Assembly: GCA_003344405.1 (NCBI GenBank)
Contig: NOWV01000271.1
Location: 1 to 64,000, forward strand
Length of the DNA stretch: 64,000 nt
Direction: 5' to 3'
Source: Trichoplax sp. H2
Taxonomy: Eukaryota > Placozoa > Uniplacotomia > Trichoplacea
Position numbers and translations under genes: made by a program. The notes beneath the pieces are model-generated. The model made no database searches, was not told the DNA's origin, and saw only the letters and a program-made list of their open reading frames with translations. Below are positions 63,271-64,000 of the stretch, one piece after another. Numbering within the stretch: position 1 is the stretch's first letter; each line of letters begins with the position of its first letter.

Positions 63271-64000
63271 ATTCATAATTTTATTGGTAATCAATTCTTC
63301 GTACTTAAGTAAAGGCCATCAATAAGGTCCAAAAATCAACATAGGATATTAGACCAGTATTACATCATAATAAGTAGTTAAGGCAACTTAAATAGAATGA
63401 TCGTATTGTTTTAGTGAATATAAATTTATGAATTGCGGTAAATTAACTATCCAAATCACTTTCTAAAATACAAAAGGAATAGTAACAAAATTGCTCTTAC
63501 TTGTATAACTATATTTGTCCTGAGTCGATTGGTTTTTTGTAATAAAATTGATTTTCTTCTTAACGAGTAATTTTTGATTGCAATTTTATCCGAGTATTAT
63601 CACATGCGATTAATTTGGCTCCCTGATATCGATTTATAATTCAGAGATACGCGTAAAAGAACACTACGATAATAAATATTGTATTATCTATAAAATCCAT
63701 TACTCGTTAAAGATTTATTAATATTAAAATAGCCACAATATCCGGTACTAGAGCTGAAAGAACCAGTCTAGATAATATATATATAAAATGTAAATGTGCT
63801 ATTGAAGCTTTAGGTGACTTTGAACTGATAATCATAAAGCTAATTAAGTTCATTTTCGAAGAAAAACTTGCCTTTTATGTAGAATGGTAGATAAAAGCTT
63901 TAATTATTTAAGCTAGACTAATAATGGAATAACTGGACCGTAAATGTTAATTACGGCTTCGGTAAAGTCACAATAATAAAAGTTCAATCCTAATTTTATC
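63271..64000. other. No gene recognised
   Basis: AT-rich DNA to the end of the window with nothing I can support. Confidence 0.4.

Overview
The window is AT-rich animal (metazoan) DNA with introns. The GT/AG exons, an LRR-type G-protein coupled receptor, insulin-like precursors and a BTB protein rule out a prokaryote. The short introns, AT-rich composition and this gene set suggest an early-branching animal such as a placozoan (Trichoplax-like). That is inference, not a database match. Few genes show as long open frames, so I assembled them exon by exon from reading frame, splice sites and intron phase.

Layout. About 1-6 kb holds the last exon of an unidentified plus-strand gene (863-1219), a 51-bp tandem duplication, and a second possible plus-strand terminal exon (5559-5772). 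Two two-exon genes on the minus strand follow, at 7306-10184 and 23406-24057. Both encode 164-residue secreted insulin/relaxin-like precursors with a phase-1 intron in the C-peptide region and eight matching cysteines. Between and around them is mostly non-coding DNA with solo LTRs. At 28815-33031 a five-exon plus-strand gene encodes a 303-residue protein with two Tudor/chromo-barrel-like domains, then BTB and BACK-like regions.

The window is dominated by a minus-strand receptor gene at 35792-54051 (5' end unresolved). It has an LRR N-terminal cap exon, then about 41 small exons each coding one leucine-rich repeat, all separated by phase-2 introns, then one large exon with the hinge and seven-transmembrane domain. 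It is an LGR of the relaxin-receptor kind with far more repeats than the roughly 7-18 known in familiar LGRs. Its 7TM has lost both the usual Asp2.50 and the NPxxY motif.

From 54 to 64 kb I see only solo LTRs and one doubtful open frame.

Mobile DNA. Five LTR families (called A-E here) are present as solo LTRs with TG...CA ends and 5-bp target duplications. One is nested inside another. Two runs of 20 N are each flanked by near-identical copies that differ by one solo LTR. The likely explanation is that the assembly placed two alleles side by side, which also gives the empty site for each insertion.

How the genes may relate: two insulin/relaxin-like ligands lie 11-28 kb from a relaxin-receptor-like LGR. 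This makes a testable ligand-receptor neighbourhood, but nothing in the sequence proves binding.
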